Shown in pieces: positions 32,700 through 44,062 of a stretch of 64,000 nucleotides of DNA; the first letter of the stretch is position 1, and each line of letters begins with the position of its first letter. The notes beneath the pieces are model-generated. The model ran no database searches, was not told where the DNA came from, and saw only the letters and a list, made by a program, of their open reading frames with translations. The position numbers and the translations under genes were made by a program. Origin of the DNA: Anthoceros angustus (Eukaryota > Streptophyta > Anthocerotopsida > Anthocerotales > Anthocerotaceae); contig MU008151.1 in assembly GCA_010909165.1 (NCBI GenBank), positions 248,001 to 312,000 of the forward strand, read 5' to 3'.

Positions 32700-32955
32700 A
32701 TAGGCCGCCTTTAAGAAATGAATATGTAGTGGCTCAATTGGTTTGTAACTTGGGATTGTTGGTCTAGTGAACGAGCATCGGGCGGTGCGGGCGGGCGGTG
32801 CGGAGCGGGCGGTGCGGGCGGTGCGGAGCGGAGCGTGGAGGGAGGCGGCGGCGCCCGGCCGCCGCCGCCTCCTTATAGGTCTTTAAGAAATGAATATGTA
32901 GTGGCTCAATTGGTTTGTAACTTGGGATTGTTGGTCTAGTGAACGAGCAGGCGGG
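32700..32955 (+). tRNA. tRNA-like 5' half (A box), duplicated, flanking the LINE's 5' end
   Basis: GAATATGTAGTGGCTCAATT and following bases occur twice, about 172 bases apart (32,721 and 32,892). TGGCTCAATTGG (32,730-32,741 and 32,902-32,913) fits the pol III A-box consensus TRGCNNAGYNGG except for one base. The partner 3' half with the B box lies after the LINE tail at 50,091. This is a tRNA-like sequence, not a tRNA I can name. Confidence 0.45.
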
Positions 32956-33111
32956 CGGTGCGGGCGGGCGGTGCGGGCGGTGCGTCCGCTACGCGGGAGC
33001 GGAGCGTGTGGAGGTTCGGTCGGGGCCTTCTGGTTTTCAGGCGGCGCCCGTGCTGCACGGGATTCGACGTACGGTGCGGTGGTGTGGCCGGGGCTTCTTT
33101 TAGGTCCTACG

Positions 33112-33335
33112 TGATAAAATAGCTTACTATTAGGGCACTCTTCACTAGGGCACCTAGGACTTAATAATTAATTTAGTCCTTAGGGCTCTAGGTAGTTTCT
33201 TTTAGTAGTTATTTAATTGGTTAGTTGTTACAACCACTTATTGGTTACAACTACCTTGCCTACATAAAGGCATGTACTTTCTATTATGAATGTAATGCAA
33301 CACATATTGCTAGAGCTTGTGTATGATTCTCATCA
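33112..33335 (+). repeat. Copia 5' LTR
   Basis: 224 bp, TGATAAAATAGC...CTCATCA. It contains a possible TATA-like CTACATAAAGGCATG region near its 3' part, upstream of the transcription start expected in R. Confidence 0.9.
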
Positions 33336-34263
33336 TGGTATCGAGCACACTTGCTCTTTGTTTGCTTGTGCATCCTCATGCATCTAAGTAGCTTATCTAG
33401 GAGACACTTTCTAATCTAGCATTTGCCTAGATGGATTGTGTTTATCCTAGAATTGCTATCTTTGCATGCATTTTCTTTTATGCTAACATTTCTCTTCTAA
33501 CAATGCTTTTATGCACTAATTCTTTGTTCTTCCTCCATGGATTTGTGTTCCCTTAGAAGGAGAAGGCATAGAGTTAAGAAGAGAAGTAGTCCCGCAAGAC
33601 AACAAGAACAAATTAGGAGCCCAACACATAGAAGCAATAGAAGACAACAAGCTATAGAGGAGAGATAGTAGAAACCTCCTCTTGTATAGCAAACTTCATT
33701 GCATCTATTTTAATTTCTAAACCGGATCAAGGGAAGTTTATCAAGCTAGCTAGGCGTGATTTGCTAGAAGTTTTAGTCCAATTCACGTCAAGGCATTAGA
33801 ATTAGCTCTCCAACATATCCCAAATTTGAATCTGGTATTAGTACTCCTTTATCTTCTAGTCTGCAAGACAAAATAGCATAGAAACTCTTAGATTCAAGAA
33901 ATTGATAGTCAATTAGCAACTCTTAGAATCCAATCCTTTGATCTTAAGGAGAATTATCTGAATTAAGGACAAAATTGTCTATTCTCTCTAAGGTTGATAA
34001 TGCGCAGAGATTTGAGAGCATGCTATCATCATCCGAATCGACTATGATGCAAGAGAAGAGTTTCGCGTGCAATAAAGAAGATGAGATCAGTGAGGCCTAG
34101 TCCTCTAAATCACCTACAATGGCTGGAGTGATCAATAATGAAGAACAAACTGTTCCTAATTCCCATTGGGTAATGATAATGCTAACACTTCATTGCATTA
34201 TCATTATGGTGACGATTTCAAAGAGAAAGATAGATTCAATGGAAGGGATTATGACATCGGTCA

Positions 34264-34983
34264 TTGAGAATGCGAGGAGCTTTGCGGCAAAGAGACCTTT
34301 GGGGCATCGTCGATGGATCAATTCCAAGACCACACGCCCGATTTGAACGTGAACTTCAACCTTCCTGGGACGCCAGGGACGAGAAGGCACAAGATTTATT
34401 GGTCAGTGGACTTTCTCAACATATGGTGAGACATGTCGCACACGCAAAGACCTCCAAGGATATGTGGACTCACCTTGCTCAATTATATTCATCTCAAGAT
34501 ATAATGAGTATTGTTGCAACCTCACGTAATTTCCGCAATCTCTCAATGAAGGAGTCCGACACCATCGAACATCATGTTAATGCATTTCGATTGGCACGAT
34601 CCCATTTGGAATCTTCAATGGCGTACCTATCTCGGAGATGGAGGCTTACGTCATTCTCTTATCTTCATTGCCACCTTCTTATAGGGCTTTCATTACAACT
34701 CAAAATGCGAATTCGCAATGTCGGAAAAGCTGCAGATGAAGATCCAAATGAAGAGCCGGACATCGTGTTTCCGAACTTATTGGAGCATTGCTACGGAGGA
34801 GGCAAGCGACGTCATCATCACTCCAGCCAACAAGCGGTGATGTATTCACAAAGGGTAGAGGAAGAGGACGAGGCGAGGCCGAGGTTCTACTTTCCGACCC
34901 CATATCCCGCACATACTTTCCATGATGGAGAGGCATCTTCTTCAACACCGCAAGAGGTAACAAGAAGGCGGGATTATATGTAA
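34264..34983 (+). pseudogene. Copia gag region
   Basis: Reads LVSGLSQHMVRHVAHAKTSKDMWTHLAQLY and VATSRNFRNLSMKESDTIEH, typical of Copia gag (UBN2-type, with W...L...Y spacing and short nucleocapsid end). Just downstream, at about 34,965-35,035, a CX2CX4HX4C zinc knuckle (CNWC...NHMEKDC) is visible across frames. A WYLDGATSHI motif (about 35,150) marks the protease active site (DGA in place of DSGA). Confidence 0.8.
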
Positions 34984-35499
34984 TTGGTGCGAATCCCAAA
35001 TCACATGGAAAAGGATTGTCGTAAGAAGAAGAATGGGGAACCTCGCAAGGAGGCCCCACCTGGAGCTAACATTGCAGCGAAGAAACAATCTTCCTCAACT
35101 CCAGGTGCTCACTGTGCTTGGCTTCTTCCAAGCCCTCCAATACCTCATGGTACTTAGACGGAGCTACTTCACATATTTGTTACAACAGAAACTCTTTTGA
35201 GTCTTACTCACCCCAGGACATCGTCCTCCGGAGATGATCACAACCTACCCATTGCGGGTGTTGGTTCGATTGTATTCAAGTGTGATTCGTGGTTCTTCAT
35301 CTTCATCACGTCCTCCATGTTCCTTCAATGTGCAAGAATCTAGTATCACCGCAAGTCTTTGTCAAGAACACACTGCGGTGATCCTTTATGCGATAGTTGT
35401 CTTCTCTCTTTCATAAGTGATAGAAACTATACAATCTGCAGGCACTTTAGATGATGGTCTCTATAGATTGTCGACAAGTGGGAGCCACCCATTACGCTA

Positions 35500-36370
35500 A
35501 TGTTGCCATTCCAAACCATGACACCTACCCAAACCATGCTTTGGCATTGTCGCCTTGGTCATCCTAATAGTCAAAAATTAATCCAAATGTCTAAGGGAGC
35601 TTTATATAGAACCCTTGCCTTGCAAAGGTTGAACACCTACCTTGGTGCGAATCTTGTGTCCTCACTAAACGACATCAAGAGCCTTTCAAAATAAATCTCC
35701 ACAAAGGGCCAAGTCACCTTTAGAGATAGTGCACAGACATTTGTGGACCCTTGTCTACACCCTCCTTTAGTGGTAGTAGATATTTTTGACCTTCACGGAT
35801 GATTTCTCTCGTTTTGTCTTTTCCTACATCTTGAAAAACAAGAGTGATGCCTTTCACTTCTTCAAGGACTACATGAAATGGGTGAGAGACTTACGGATCA
35901 CAAACTCAAGACCTTACGTTCCGACAATGGTGGAGAGTTTACATCTGAATTTGAGGATTTTGTCGAGTGAAGGTATAGCTCAACAACTTACGATTGTCTA
36001 CACTCCTCAACAAAATGGCGTGGAGAACAAGAATCTACGCCTCCAAGAGATCACGGGTTGCTTATTGGTACAAGCTAAGTTATCTAAGGCTTATTGGGCG
36101 AGGCCCTCCTAAGAACCTATCTCATGAATCGATTGCCTACATCAGTTCAAGGTATGACTCCATATGAAGCATTCATTGGCAAGAAGCCTTCTATTGACCA
36201 CCTTGAATTTTTGGATCCCGCATATGTTTTTATTCCCAAAGCATTGCGTAAGAAGTTGGATCCCAAAGCTAAGTACACTTTTCATTGGCTACACAAGGTA
36301 TCAAAGGGTACAAATTGTTCAACCCTTCTACAAGGCAACTTTTATACGGAGTGTTACTTTTCATGAGTCT
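35500..36370 (+). pseudogene. Copia integrase region
   Basis: LWHCRLGHPNSQKLIQMSKG is the pre-integrase HHCC-adjacent motif. FTDDFSRFVFSYILKNKSDA (35,790-35,850) and GIAQQLTIVYTPQQNGV (35,970-36,020) belong to the integrase catalytic core (D...D...E layout). Frames change several times. MNRLPTSVQGMTPYEAFIGK (36,121-36,180) is the conserved piece after the core. Confidence 0.85.
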
Positions 36371-36689
36371 TACCTCTTTTCCCCAGTGGGAGCGATAGGC
36401 TTGGTCCTCCTCTTGATGAGACCATTGACCCTTCTTATTTTTGATGATCTGATTATTTCACTCCATTTCCCATTCTCGCTTCGTGTTCCTTTAGTTGAAC
36501 CTATTATGCGGAGGAGGAGGAGTTAGCATCTATTCCACAACTGGTACAACTCAACCGACGATGTTGACATCCCAGAGGCGCCATTGACACTCATGATGAT
36601 GAGTTTGATGACCCTCCGGAGGATGACATTGTGGAGCCAGCAGATCCTGTCGTTGATCCCGCTCCTGGATGATGCACTGCACAAAGGTA

Positions 36690-37640
36690 CAACCTTAGAT
36701 CCCGACCTACTATCTCAGGTCCTGCAGGTTGGAAGGAACCTCCTTTAGGATACCTAGCTGTTTTTGATGATCCTATACCCCCTATATCACTTTATTCTCA
36801 AGCTGTCTACAAGGCAACTATAGACCCAGAAGAACCTCTTACCTTAAAACAAGCTTTCTCTTCTCCTGAAAAAGACTTATGGAAGGTAGCTGTAGATTCT
36901 GAATATAATTCCCTAGTTAATAACTCTACATGGGAATTGGTCAAACCACCTAGGGGTAGGAAGATAGTAACCAGCAAATGGGTATTCAAAATTAAAAGAA
37001 AAGGAGATGGTTCTATAGAAAGGTATAAGGCACGTCTAGTAGCCAGAGGTTTTACACAAATTCCTGGTCTAGATTACATACCTTGGGCCACTTATGCCCC
37101 AAGAGCCAAATTTGCCACACTTGAATGATATTTGCCTTATGTGCCCAACATGATCTTGAACTCCACATGATGGATGTTAAGACAAAGATATTTGTATGGC
37201 GCTGCAAGAGGAAATATACATGAGACAACCCGAGGGTTACTGAAGTCAAAGGCAAAGAAGATTGGGTATGCCGACTCATCAAAGGTTTGTATGGCCTTAA
37301 GCAAGCAAGAATTGGAACTTAACCATACATGTACAACTTATTGGGAGAGGATTTAAGCAAAGCCGGTGATGCTTGTATGTACATCCTAATATCCGCAATG
37401 ATATATTTTATCTTCTACTTTATGTTGATGATGTTTTTATGGCAACAAACTCCCTCACTCTCCTAGCGAAACTAAAGCATGGCTTAGGACTCTATTTGAG
37501 ATGTCCGATCTAGGAGAAATGACATATGCACTTGGTGTTAATATTATACGAAATAGAGGTAATAAGACTCTAAGTATAGTTCAAACCAAGTATATTAAGG
37601 AGAGTTTAGCTAAATTTGGACTTGAGGATGCAAAGCACCC
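36690..37640 (+). pseudogene. Copia reverse transcriptase region
   Basis: NNSTWELVKPPRGRKIVTSK, WVFKIKRKGDGSIERYKARL and VARGFTQIPGLDY are the hallmark start of Copia reverse transcriptase. LLYVDDVFMATN near 37,420 holds the catalytic YVDD. Frameshifts between 37,125 and 37,400. Confidence 0.9.
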
Positions 37641-37808
37641 ACACCTTTTGCAAGTGGTGTTAGGCTTACCTCGGATATGAGTCCCAAAACAAATGAAGAA
37701 AAGCTAGAAATGTCAGTTCCATACCGACATCTTTGTTGGCACTCTAATATATTTATGCAATTTTACGAGACCGGATATATCTTTTGAAGTCGGCCTCGCT
37801 CACAATTC

Positions 37809-38400
37809 TTGGAGAACCACGGCGTGAGCCTTTGGATGTCAGCGTATATTCGATACCTTAAAGGCACTATGTACACAGGACTGATGTTCAAGCATACACC
37901 AGCTATCAACACATTAACTCTAACGGCATATGCTGATGCCGACTATGCTGGTGACCCCGACACACGAAAATCTGTATCAGGGTATGTATTACTCTTAGGA
38001 GGAGCACCAATATCCTGGTCAAGTAAGAAACAACCTACTATAGCTTTGTCAAGTACTGAATCTGAGTACAGGGTACTAACCTCAGTTTCTAAAGACATAG
38101 TGTGGTCCAGGTTAGTTTTGAGTGAACTTCACCATCCTCAACTTAAGCCTACATCTTTGTTTAGTGATAGCCAGGGTGCCATTGCACTTGCACGAAATCT
38201 GTTTTCATTCTAGAACTAAACATATAGCTGTTGAGTATCACTACATAAGGGAAAAGTTAGAAGATCAAACCATAAATATTAGTTATGTTCAAACTTTAGA
38301 CAATGCTGATTTATTAACAAAGTCATTGGGAATTGAGTTACATAGGAAACACATGAAATGTTTGGGTATAATGGACACACTGTCCAAACCTTTAACCTAA
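37809..38400 (+). pseudogene. Copia RNase H region
   Basis: AYADADYAGDPDTRKSVSGY, PISWSSKKQPTIALSSTESE and the end HIAVEYHYIREKLEDQ...NADLLTKSLG show the RNase H of Copia elements with its Asp and Glu residues. One frameshift near 38,205. Confidence 0.9.
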
Positions 38401-39563
38401 TACTCACCCTAGCAGCCTTAGGGCCGATTTAAGATAACCTTAAAATCTTAGCCCAAAAATTATTGTCTTACTATTTTTCTGAACATTTTTCTTCTTCTAT
38501 CTCAAAATAGCTTAGGTCATCCCTGCCTTCCTCTTCATAGACGGCCAACATAGAACCTGGAATATTTATATTAAAAATAAAAATAATATTTAAGCAGTAT
38601 TTATGTGATTAAAACAATAAATTCCCTTAGCACCAAAGGCACCTACGGAAAATATGTTTGATATGTCCTGGAAATTCCTCACATGGGAGACTTGCTATTT
38701 TTATCATGTGGATGGTAGTTTCCTCACATATATAGGAGTCCGGGACATCTCCCTTTTCACTTAAACCTAAGGTGAGTATGTATACTTTATTTTCCTGGTC
38801 ACCTTTTGGTAGAATTCCCGGCTTATAATAGCCCATGTTTTTGTCTTTAATACACTTAGGGAAACAAAATGTGTTTACAGCCGCATCAACTGCAGAAAAT
38901 TTATGCTAGGTTATTACTGATCCTAAAACTCATATAGAAATTAGGATGCTTAAATACTGGATAACCCTTATTTAATATATTGCACCTTTCTTTTCCAGCC
39001 CTTCCTTGTCATATCCTCCCCATGCCGTCTCCACCCATCTGCCTGCAAACGTCAGCCACACAAGTGTCAGCCTCTTATCCATCAAGCTGTTAGCATCCTT
39101 GTAATCCACTTGTGTCATAGCTTCTTCTTAGAAGCATAAGATGGGCAGCAATCTTTCCTACAAACACTTTTGGCAGAGGTGGGCATTTTGCGGCAGGAGC
39201 ATCATTCATTGAAGGGGGGAGGGGCACGTCCTCATCACCTAGGCTGCGCTTCCTCCCCCTTTGGTGAGCACATCCGGCAATTGCTTCACAAATGAAGACA
39301 TGGCGGAAATGAAGACATGGCGAAAATGAAGACGCAATCTTACACTTGGACTTGAGCTTTCCTCTCTGAGCGCGTCCCTGTGGGATCCTTAGGCATCTCG
39401 GTTCGCTTCATCCTCCGAGGATGAGGTCGATCAATGACAAATGCGAGATTTCTTTGAAAGGTGCGGAAGGACGAGGTCCGTGGAGGCGAGACTCTTCATC
39501 ACCAGCAGGACACGATGGATGCATCAGCAGTAGGGGCGCCTCCTTTTGTTTGGGCGCCAGTGC
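38401..39563. other. Copia 3' internal region without recognised coding
   Basis: About 1.1 kb after RNase H. It is AT-rich up to about 39,150 and then more mixed, ending in GC-rich GCGCCTCCTCCGTGG repeats (39,565-39,715). It is unusually long for a Copia 3' leader and may hold a captured or inserted sequence, but no frame there gives a known motif. Confidence 0.5.
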
Positions 39564-41471
39564 GCCCGTGGCGCCTCCTCCGTGGGCGCCTCCTCCGTGG
39601 GCGGAAGGCGCGCCGCCTACGGCGGCGCGGCGCGAGAGAGGGCGCGGGGCTCGGGACAGGCGCGATGGCGCCTCCTCCCGTGGGCGCCTCCTCCGTGGGC
39701 GGAAGGCGCGCCTTGCTGCGGGTAGCCACCCTCCCGCCATCGCCATCACCGCACATGTACCAACCACCAAGTTGTCGGGATCGCGTTCGTGAAGTTTGAG
39801 GAAGAAGGGTATTATCCATTATCCTTTTGATTTTCCTTTTCGGAAATTAGGTATTTTCTGGATTTTCCTCTATATATAAATCCGCTTAAATACTTTTAAT
39901 TAGTTTTAATTCCACCTATTTAAGTTGGGTTATTAGTTTCTCATCTCGTTCTCCTTAAGTGGGAGTTATTTTAATAGTGATTATTACTTTCAGTTTTACC
40001 TTAAGTTTTACTTTATGCCTTTAAGTAAAGTTTAGTTAGGGACTAGTTTTTACTAGACTAGTTTTCCTAGACCTCTTTTGGTCGAAAATCACCCCTAGTT
40101 CATAGTGAGTGGGAGTGATAAAATAGCTTACTATTAGGGCACTCTTCACTAGGGCACCTAGGACTTAATAATTAATTAGTCCTTAGGGCTCTAGGTAGTT
40201 TCTTTTAGTAGTTATTTTAATTGGTTAGTTGTTACAACCACTTATTGGTTACAACTACCTTGCCTACATAAAGGCATGTACTTTCTATTATGAATGTAAT
40301 GCAACACATATTGCTAGAGCTTGTGTATGATTCTCATCACTACGTCGTGGGGGTTTTCGGCCTTGTGGGCTCCCCAGTCGTCTTTGTGCTGCCAGGCAAA
40401 GGTCGTAATTGGGCAACCTTATGGCGCTAATCTCTCTTCGGTGTTCTACTACGGTATTTGTGGCAAGTAATGGCTCCAGTGGATGGCCTTAAAGCATCCC
40501 TCTTGAATCTAAGGTGCAATATGACATGGCGGATCTGTTCTCGGGGTTCATAGTCTTGAGGCGGTGACTCTCGTTTTGGAGGACAAATACTTTCTTTCAT
40601 GGAGTCTCACATTATCTTGGAGGCTAGACTCAAAGATTTCTTTTGCCAAGCACTCGGATCTATCGATAGGTTTGAGGCCCTCCAGACGACCAATGATTCC
40701 CTCCTCAATGAATTACGGCAAACACGGCTGATGTTTTGAGCCTTGAATGGGAACACCTTATTGCGACTTCTCTAGACACTTTCGCATGGATATGGCCCCT
40801 TGACATCTTGATCTTGAGACATCTCTTAAGGAGCTCACAGGGAAGATTTACGGCGGGCTAATATGATCTCTAAGCACGTTGAGTGACCACAATTCCACAC
40901 TCTACTCCGGCTACCACGTTTGACCTACGGCCTTTTGGAAGGTTGAAATTATTGAAGACAAATTAACTTCTATCCGTCTTGGCATGTCCAAGAATGATGA
41001 GGTTATTCAAGAATTGCGGATAGGCCCCTTGCCCCTACGACCCGATCTTTTGCCGTCACGGCGCGAACTACGCTTTGCTACCATTTGAGTCCCGCGATCG
41101 CGATAAGCGATCTCGAAACCTCCGTATTACAGGATATCGGAACTACTCGAGAAAGTCTTGTAAGGGGTTTTGGTGATGTTATCAAGGTCGATGTTCGGTT
41201 CCAACACGCTTGGAGAGTGGGTAAGGACCATTCTCGATCCCCACTTATATTGTGCGTTTTTACTCTTGAGGCAGTTGCGTGTGTTACGTGCACGCACAAA
41301 CTTGAAAGGCCAAGATATATTTGTCAACCGACCTTACTCCTCTCCAATGGGAACGCAAGAAGCAATTGTTGCTTGGTAAGAAGGCAAAATCGGAGGGTAT
41401 GGTGGCTTATTTCATTGATGACGACCTAGTTATACGGAACCCAAGATCGCGCATGTCCGTAGGGATGCGGG
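39564..41471 (+). repeat. Tandem duplication, first copy (1.9 kb)
   Basis: Spans the end of the Copia element, its 3' LTR and the LINE 5' region with ORF1. Its ORF1 carries many more small deletions than that of the second copy. The GCCCGTG motif occurs at its start, at the junction (41,472) and at the end of the second copy (43,412). Confidence 0.9.
40116..40339 (+). repeat. Copia 3' LTR
   Basis: 224 bp, nearly the same as the 5' LTR; followed by the CTACG duplication. The high similarity implies a fairly young insertion. Confidence 0.92.
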
Positions 41472-42021
41472 GCCCGTGGCGCCTCCTCCGTGGGCGCCTC
41501 CTCCGTGGGCGGAAGGCGCGCCGCCTACGGCGGCGCGGCGCGAGAGAGGGCGCGGGGCTCGGGACAGGCGCGATGGCGCCTCCTCCCGTGGGCGCCTCCT
41601 CCGTGGGCGGATCGCGCCTTGCTGCGGGTAGCCACCCTCCCGCCATCGCCATCACCGCACATGTACCAACCACCAAGTTGTCGGGATCGCGTTCGTGAAG
41701 TTTGAGGAAGAAGGGTATTATCCATTATCCTTTTGATTTTCCTTTTCGGAAATTAGGTATTTTCTGGATTTTCCTCTATATATAAATCCGCTTAAATACT
41801 TTTAATTAGTTTTAATTCCACCTATTTAAGTTGAGTTATTAGTTTCTCATCTCGTTCTCCTTAAGTGGGAGTTATTTTAATAGTGATTATTACTTTCAGT
41901 TTTACCTTAAGTTTTACTTTATGCCTTTAAGTAAAGTTTAGTTAGGGACTAGTTTTTACTAGACTAGTTTTCCTAGACCTCTTTTGGTCGAAAATCACCC
42001 CTAGTTCATAGTGAGTGGGAG

Positions 42022-42245
42022 TGATAAAATAGCTTACTATTAGGGCACTCTTCACTAGGGCACCTAGGACTTAATAATTAATTAGTCCTTAGGGCTCTAG
42101 GTAGTTTCTTTTAGTAGTTATTTTAATTGGTTAGTTGTTACAACCACTTATTGGTTACAACTACCTTGCCTACATAAAGGCATGTACTTTCTATTATGAA
42201 TGTAATGCAACACATATTGCTAGAGCTTGTGTATGATTCTCATCA
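42022..42245 (+). repeat. Third Copia LTR, product of a tandem duplication
   Basis: 224 bp, also followed by CTACG and the LINE 5' sequence. It is not an independent insertion: its whole surroundings (41,472-43,411) repeat 39,564-41,471. Confidence 0.9.
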
Positions 42246-42434
42246 CTACGTGGGGGTTTTCGGCCTTGTGGGCTCACTTTGGTCGTCTTTGTGAGCCACA
42301 GGCCAAAGTGCAGTAGTTGGGCAACTTTGCTTGGCGCTAATCTCTCTTCGGTGTTCTACTACGGTATTTGTGGCAGTAATGGCTCCAGTGGATGGCCTTA
42401 AAGCATCCCTCTTGAATCTAAGGTGCAATATGAC

Positions 42435-43411
42435 ATGGCAGATCTGTTCTCGAGGGTTCATAGTCTTGAGGCAGGTGACTCTCGTTTTGGAGGACAAATA
42501 CTTTCTTTCATGGAGTCTGTTACTATCTTGGAGGCTAGACTCAAAGATTTCTTTGCCAAGCACTCGGATCTATCTCGATAGGTTTGAGGCCCTCCGCATG
42601 ACCAATGATTCCTCCTCAATGAATTACGGCAAACACAGCTGATGTTTTGAGCCTTGAATGGGAACACCTTATTGCGACTTCTCTAGACACTTTCCGCATG
42701 GATATGACGCCCAAAGATGTCGATCTTGAGACATCTCTTAAGGAGCTCACGGGAAGATTTACGGCGGCTAATATGATCTCTAAGCACGTTGAGCTGACCA
42801 CAATTCCACACTCTACTCCGGCTACCACGTTTGACCTACCTGGCCTTTTGGAGAAGGTTGAAATTATTGTTGAAGACAAATTAACTTCTATCCGTACTGG
42901 CATGTCCAAGAATGATGAGGTTATTCAAGAATTGCAGGATAGGCCCCTTGCCCCTACGACCCGATCTTTTGCCGCCATCACGGCCGCGACGAACTCTGCC
43001 ACTGTTACTGCTACCATTTCAGAGTCCCGCGATCGCGATAAGCGATCTCGAAACCTCCGTATTACAGGGATATCGGGAACTACTCGAGAAAGTCTTGTAA
43101 GGGGTTTTGGTGATGTTATCAAGGTCGATGTTCGGTTCCAACACGCTTGGAGAGTGGGTAAGGACCATTCTCGATCCCCCACTTATATTGTGCGTTTTTT
43201 TACTCTTGAGGACGTTGCGTGTGTTACGTGCACGCACAAACTTGAAAGGCCAAGATATATTTGTCAACCGACCTTACTCCTCTCCAATGGGAACGCAAGA
43301 AGCAATTGTTGCTTGGTAAGAAGGCAAAATCGGAGGGTATGGTGGCTTATTTCATTGATGACGACCTAGTTATACGGAACCCAAGATCGCGCATGTCCGT
43401 AGGGATGCGGG
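42435..43411 (+). pseudogene. LINE ORF1 (L1-type RNA-binding protein), near-complete
   Basis: From ATGGCAGATCTG the reading has a heptad-rich coiled-coil-like start (SFMESVTILEARLKDFFAKH), then after one frameshift the long open frame 42,647-43,300. RNLRITGISG, HAWRVGKDHSRSPTYIVRFF and, in the next frame, DLTPLQWERKKQLL and MVAYFIDDDLVIR match the RRM and C-terminal domains of L1 ORF1 proteins, which coat the LINE RNA and act as nucleic-acid chaperones. Two or three frameshifts prevent a full product. Confidence 0.8.
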
Positions 43412-43419
43412 GCCCGTGA

Positions 43420-44060
43420 TGGCATCCTCACGGCTTCTTGGAATTGCAACGGATCTATCAATCTACACCTGGCGGAATGCTTGATCTCCTCACGGCCGGG
43501 ATTGCGGATATTGTGTTTCTATCGAGACTCATGAGCATCATACCCGCCCCTTAGGCCGTTCTCCGGATATTCATGTTTTCTACCTTTAGACACCATGTCT
43601 CCGAACTCTCCCAAGGCTTTGGGTATTGCTTGCTATTTTCGGAGTCCTTGACTCCTTTTATCTCCTTATTCGTCATGACGAGCTTAGCTCATCCTCCGGG
43701 TTCAATTGCCGCTCTTTTCTCTTCTCACCGTGACTTATATGTTGGCGTCACATTCCTCCAAGGTCCTCCAAATATGCTCGGGCGGTAATCCATATGCGGA
43801 TCTCTCGAGTCCATCTCCGAGTTTTCCCTATTGCCGATATTCTTCTCGTTGGGGACTTCAACGCTTGGACCTACACAACAAGCTATCTATGATTCCTTGA
43901 TTTCGACAAAATTTCTCACCGGATCCTGTCGACCTCGGGCTCGATCGGTCTTCCTCGATACCCATCCACTAAATTCCTATGGTGTTGCCCTTTACGCCTT
44001 GAATCCCACAACATGGTCATTTTCAACGGACTCCCGTTGGACAACAGTAATTCTTTCTTG
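43420..44060 (+). pseudogene. LINE apurinic-like (EEP) endonuclease
   Basis: SWNCNGSINLH at about 43,440 is the SWN-x-NG start of exonuclease-endonuclease-phosphatase domains, and LLVGDFNAWT at about 43,845 is the GDFN box. The parts between are in several frames. This domain nicks target DNA and so sets insertion specificity. Confidence 0.8.
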
Positions 44061-44062
44061 AC

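Larger units (their letters stand above)
33112..40339 (+). mobile_element. Complete Copia-superfamily LTR retrotransposon
   Basis: Two 224-bp LTRs with TG...CA ends (33,112-33,335; 40,116-40,339) are flanked by CTACG on the outside of each (33,107-33,111; 40,340-40,344), so the insertion is delimited to the base. After the 5' LTR comes TGGTATCGAGC, a primer-binding site for initiator tRNA-Met with one change. Before the 3' LTR is the purine-rich GTGAGTGGGAG. Domains occur in Copia order: gag, protease, integrase, reverse transcriptase, RNase H. The host sequence is the 5' region of the LINE. Internal frames are broken, so it is not active as it stands. Confidence 0.92.
41472..43411 (+). repeat. 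Tandem duplication, second copy (1.9 kb)
   Basis: Repeat of 39,564-41,471, joined head to tail at a GCCCGTG microhomology. Since the unit includes both Copia and LINE DNA, the duplication is younger than the Copia insertion. Confidence 0.9.

Noticed and set aside
39408-39800. GC-rich open frames on both strands at 39.4-39.8 and 41.4-41.7 kb
   Set aside because: Overlapping Arg/Ala/Pro-rich readings in all frames, inside the Copia 3' region and duplicated with it; no motif.
40116-42245. LTRs at 40.1 and 42.0 kb as two solo LTRs from separate insertions
   Set aside because: The first is the 3' LTR of the Copia element (CTACG matches that before the 5' LTR), and the second lies in a tandem duplicate of the same surroundings.
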